Shown here piece by piece: positions 13,678 to 16,136 of a DNA stretch of 16,136 nt. The notes beneath the pieces were generated by a model. The model searched no databases and was not told the origin of the DNA. It worked only from the letters and a program-made list of their open reading frames with translations. Positions within the stretch are counted from its first letter, which is position 1; each line of letters begins with the position of its first letter. Origin of the DNA: Modestobacter sp. Lineage in GTDB: Bacteria > Actinomycetota > Actinomycetes > Mycobacteriales > Geodermatophilaceae. The DNA lies in contig JAOPVN010000227.1 in NCBI GenBank assembly GCA_025966175.1, forward strand, positions 1 to 16,136. Reading direction: 5' to 3'. A program made the translations under genes and the position numbers.

Positions 13678-14574
13678 ATGACCACCGACCCCGCCCGGCC
13701 GTTCGGGCGTGTGCTCACGGCGATGGTCACCCCGCTGGCCGAGGACGGCTCGATCGACCTCGCCGGCGCGCAGGAGCTCGCTGCGCACCTGGTCGACCGG
13801 CAGGCGCACGACGGCCTGGTCGTCTTCGGGACGACGGGGGAGTCGCCGACCATCAGTGACAGCGAGCAGCACGCCGTGCTCGAGGCGGTGCTGGACGCCG
13901 TCGGCGACCGGGCCACCGTGATCGCCGGCGTGGGCACCAACGACACCGCGCACTCGATCGAGAAGGCCCGGTCCGCCGCGCGGCTCGGCGTGCACGGCCT
14001 GATGGTCGTCACGCCCTACTACAACAAGCCGCCGCAGGCCGGGCTGCTCAAGCACTTCACCGCCGTCGCGGACTCCACCGAGCTCCCCGTGATGCTCTAC
14101 GACATCCCGCCGCGCTCGGTCGTCCCGATCGAGGTCGAGACCCTGGTCCGCGCGGCGGAGCACCCGAACATCGTCGCCGTCAAGGACGCCAAGGGCGATC
14201 TCGGCGCCGTCGCCTGGACGATGGCCCGCACCGACCTGGCGTACTACTCCGGCGAGGACATGCTGAACCTGCCGCTGCTGGCGCTGGGCGCCGTCGGCGT
14301 GGTCAGCGTCGTCGGGCACCTCGTCGGTCCGCGGCTGGCCGAACTCGTCGCGGCCGTGGAGTCCGGCGACCTGGTCAAGGCCCGGGCGGTCAACGAGTCC
14401 CTCCTCCCGGTCTACACCGGGATCTTCCGCACCCAGGGCGTCATCCTGGTCAAGGCGGCGTTGCGCGAACTCGGGCTGCCTGCCGGCCCGGTCCGCCCGC
14501 CGATGGTGGACGCCACCCCCGAACAGCTGGAGCAACTACGCATGGACCTCGCCGCCGGAGGGCTGACGCTGTGA
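13678..14574 (+). CDS. dapA: 4-hydroxy-tetrahydrodipicolinate synthase, mirror copy
   Basis: Identical to the gene at 1563-2459. The Schiff-base Lys169 codon is at 14182-14184. It starts nine bases after the folA stop, with no Shine-Dalgarno in that gap, and ends in a GTGA overlap with rnj. Confidence 0.96.
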   Translation: MTTDPARPFGRVLTAMVTPLAEDGSIDLAGAQELAAHLVDRQAHDGLVVFGTTGESPTISDSEQHAVLEAVLDAVGDRATVIAGVGTNDTAHSIEKARSAARLGVHGLMVVTPYYNKPPQAGLLKHFTAVADSTELPVMLYDIPPRSVVPIEVETLVRAAEHPNIVAVKDAKGDLGAVAWTMARTDLAYYSGEDMLNLPLLALGAVGVVSVVGHLVGPRLAELVAAVESGDLVKARAVNESLLPVYTGIFRTQGVILVKAALRELGLPAGPVRPPMVDATPEQLEQLRMDLAAGGLTL

Positions 14575-16136
14575 CCGCGTCGTCCACCACCCTGCAGCCG
14601 CACCTCGACCTCAAGGCGCCCCCGCCGCTGCCCCGCGGCGGCCTGCGCGTCATGGCCCTGGGCGGGCTGGGGGAGATCGGCCGCAACATGGCGGTCCTGG
14701 AGTTCGACGGGCAGCTGCTCGTCATCGACTGCGGCGTGCTGTTCCCCGAGGCCGAGCAGCCCGGCGTCGACCTGATCCTGCCCGACTTCGGGGTCATCGA
14801 GCACCGGCTGCACGAGATCACCGCCGTCGTCCTCACCCACGGGCACGAGGACCACATCGGCGCGATCCCCTACCTGCTGCGGCTGCGCAAGGACATCCCG
14901 CTGGTGGGCTCCCGGTTCACCCTGGCGCTGGTCAAGGCCAAGCTGCGGGAGCACCGGATCGACCCGGTGCTGGTCGAGGTCGCGGCCGGCGACGACCACC
15001 TGACCGGGCCGTTCCACTGCGAGTTCGTCAGCGTCAACCACTCGATCCCCGACGCGCTGGCCGTCGCCGTGCACACCCCGGCCGGCACGCTGGTGCACAC
15101 CGGCGACTTCAAGATGGACCAGCTGCCCCTGGACGGCGTGCTCACCGACCTGGGCGCGTTCGCGCGCCTGGGGATGGAGGGCATCGACCTGCTGCTCAGC
15201 GACTCGACCAACGCCGAGGTGCCCGGCTTCGTCACCTCCGAGCGCAACATCGGCCCGGTGCTGGACTCGGTGTTCGAGCGGGCCGGCCAGCGGCTGATCG
15301 TCTCCAGCTTCGCCAGCCACGTGCACCGGATCCAGCAGGTACTCGACTGCGCGGTCAAGCACAACCGCAAGGTGGCCCTGGTCGGCCGGTCGATGGTCCG
15401 CAACATGGGCGTCGCCCAGGACCTCGGCCTGCTCCGCGTCGCACCCGGGCTGATGGTCAAGCTCGACGAGGCGACGTCGATGCCTCCCGAGCAGGTCGTG
15501 CTGATCAGCACCGGCTCGCAGGGCGAGCCGCTCTCGGCGCTGGGCCGGATGGCCCGCGGTGAGCACCACCAGGTCACCATCGTGCCCGGCGACACGATCA
15601 TCCTGGCCTCCTCGCTGGTGCCCGGGAACGAGACCGCCGTCTACAAGGTCATCAACGGCCTGGCCCGGCTCGGGGCCACCGTGGTGCACAAGGAGACGGC
15701 GATGGTGCACGTGTCCGGGCACGCGCCGGCCGGCGAGCTGCGCACCTTGATCAACGTCGCCAAGCCGCGCTACCTGATGCCGGTGCACGGCGAGTGGCGG
15801 CACCTGCGGGCGCACGCCAACCTCGCCAGGGAGACCGGGATGGCGGCCGACCGCATCCTGCTCGCCGAGGACGGCGTCGTGGTGGACCTCGTCGACGGCA
15901 AGGCATCGATCGTGGGCAGCGTCCCGATCGGCAACGTCTACGTCGACGGGCTCAACGTCGGGGACGTCGGCGAGGAGTCGCTGCAGGCCCGGCGGATCCT
16001 GGGCGACGAGGGCTTCGTGGCGCTGACCGTCGTCATCGAGCCCTCCACGCGGACGATCGTGCGCCCGGTGCACCTGTCGACCCGCGGCTTCTCCGACGAC
16101 CCGGGCGCCTTCACCGAGGTGCTGGCGCTGGTGGAG
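14571..16136 (+). CDS. rnj: Ribonuclease J, mirror copy (partial at window end)
   Basis: Identical to the partial gene at 1-1566, cut at exactly the same codon (522) by the right edge. The HGHEDH metal-binding codons are at 14838-14855, and GGAGGG at 14557-14562 is the ribosome binding site. The frame is open from the GTG to the last base, so the missing part is the C-terminal oligomerisation end rather than the catalytic core. Confidence 0.95.
   Translation, partial: MTASSTTLQPHLDLKAPPPLPRGGLRVMALGGLGEIGRNMAVLEFDGQLLVIDCGVLFPEAEQPGVDLILPDFGVIEHRLHEITAVVLTHGHEDHIGAIPYLLRLRKDIPLVGSRFTLALVKAKLREHRIDPVLVEVAAGDDHLTGPFHCEFVSVNHSIPDALAVAVHTPAGTLVHTGDFKMDQLPLDGVLTDLGAFARLGMEGIDLLLSDSTNAEVPGFVTSERNIGPVLDSVFERAGQRLIVSSFASHVHRIQQVLDCAVKHNRKVALVGRSMVRNMGVAQDLGLLRVAPGLMVKLDEATSMPPEQVVLISTGSQGEPLSALGRMARGEHHQVTIVPGDTIILASSLVPGNETAVYKVINGLARLGATVVHKETAMVHVSGHAPAGELRTLINVAKPRYLMPVHGEWRHLRAHANLARETGMAADRILLAEDGVVVDLVDGKASIVGSVPIGNVYVDGLNVGDVGEESLQARRILGDEGFVALTVVIEPSTRTIVRPVHLSTRGFSDDPGAFTEVLALVE

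Larger units (their letters stand above)
1..16136. repeat. Perfect 16.1-kb palindrome (two 8068-bp inverted arms, no spacer)
   Basis: The first and last bases of the window are exact reverse complements, and the symmetry continues to the midpoint, where the sequence reads cacagcag|ctgctgtg at 8061-8076. All coding regions, intergenic spacers and decayed sequence are mirrored with no difference that I can see. Identity extends through non-coding DNA, so the arms are not diverged paralogues. They are either a very recent inverted duplication or, more likely, a fold-back artefact of assembly, amplification or sequencing. Long zero-spacer palindromes are known to be cleaved or lost in bacteria (SbcCD-type processing). 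The symmetry itself is certain; its origin is inference. Confidence 0.98.

Noticed and set aside
1..16136. Composite transposon or integrative element with inverted terminal repeats
   Set aside because: There is no transposase, integrase or target-site duplication. The repeats occupy the entire window rather than its ends, and the content is housekeeping genes.

Overview
The whole window is one perfect inverted repeat. Base i is complementary to base 16137-i from end to end, so two 8068-bp arms meet head to head at 8068/8069 with no spacer. Every gene therefore appears twice, once per strand. There is about 8 kb of unique sequence. It is GC-rich with many GTG starts and actinobacterial protein families. 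The order thyX, thyA, folA, dapA, rnj resembles the mycobacterial thyA-dfrA and thyX-dapA-rnj neighbourhoods. I infer a high-GC actinomycete; a Geodermatophilaceae-like host is a guess.

Unique arm, reading from the outer edge inwards (left arm coordinates). On the minus strand: partial rnj (RNase J, 1-1566), dapA (1563-2459), folA (2469-3050), thyA (3047-3895), thyX (3984-4736) and a YcaQ/AlkX-like crosslink DNA glycosylase (4823-6052). Transcribed divergently on the plus strand: a GNAT acetyltransferase (6119-6715) and a DUF2461 protein (6712-7377). The right arm repeats this in mirror image (8760-16136).

The centre (7378-8759) has no intact gene. Each half holds a frameshifted remnant resembling a DNRLRE-type domain, a GC hairpin, a TTCGAA direct repeat, a four-copy 7-bp tandem repeat, and a distinctive less GC-rich core that reads through the symmetry point.

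The genes form a coherent thymidylate/folate module. ThyX and ThyA are alternative dUMP methylases. ThyA produces dihydrofolate, which FolA recycles to tetrahydrofolate. DapA feeds the lysine/diaminopimelate branch, and RNase J degrades and matures RNA. The ThyA copy carries Asn where E. coli has Tyr209, a dUMP-contacting residue.

A perfect zero-spacer palindrome of this size is not expected to be stable in a bacterium, and its centre falls exactly on the window midpoint. A folded-back (self-complementary) contig or chimeric molecule is the most economical explanation. A real inverted duplication of the antifolate-target genes is the interesting alternative.
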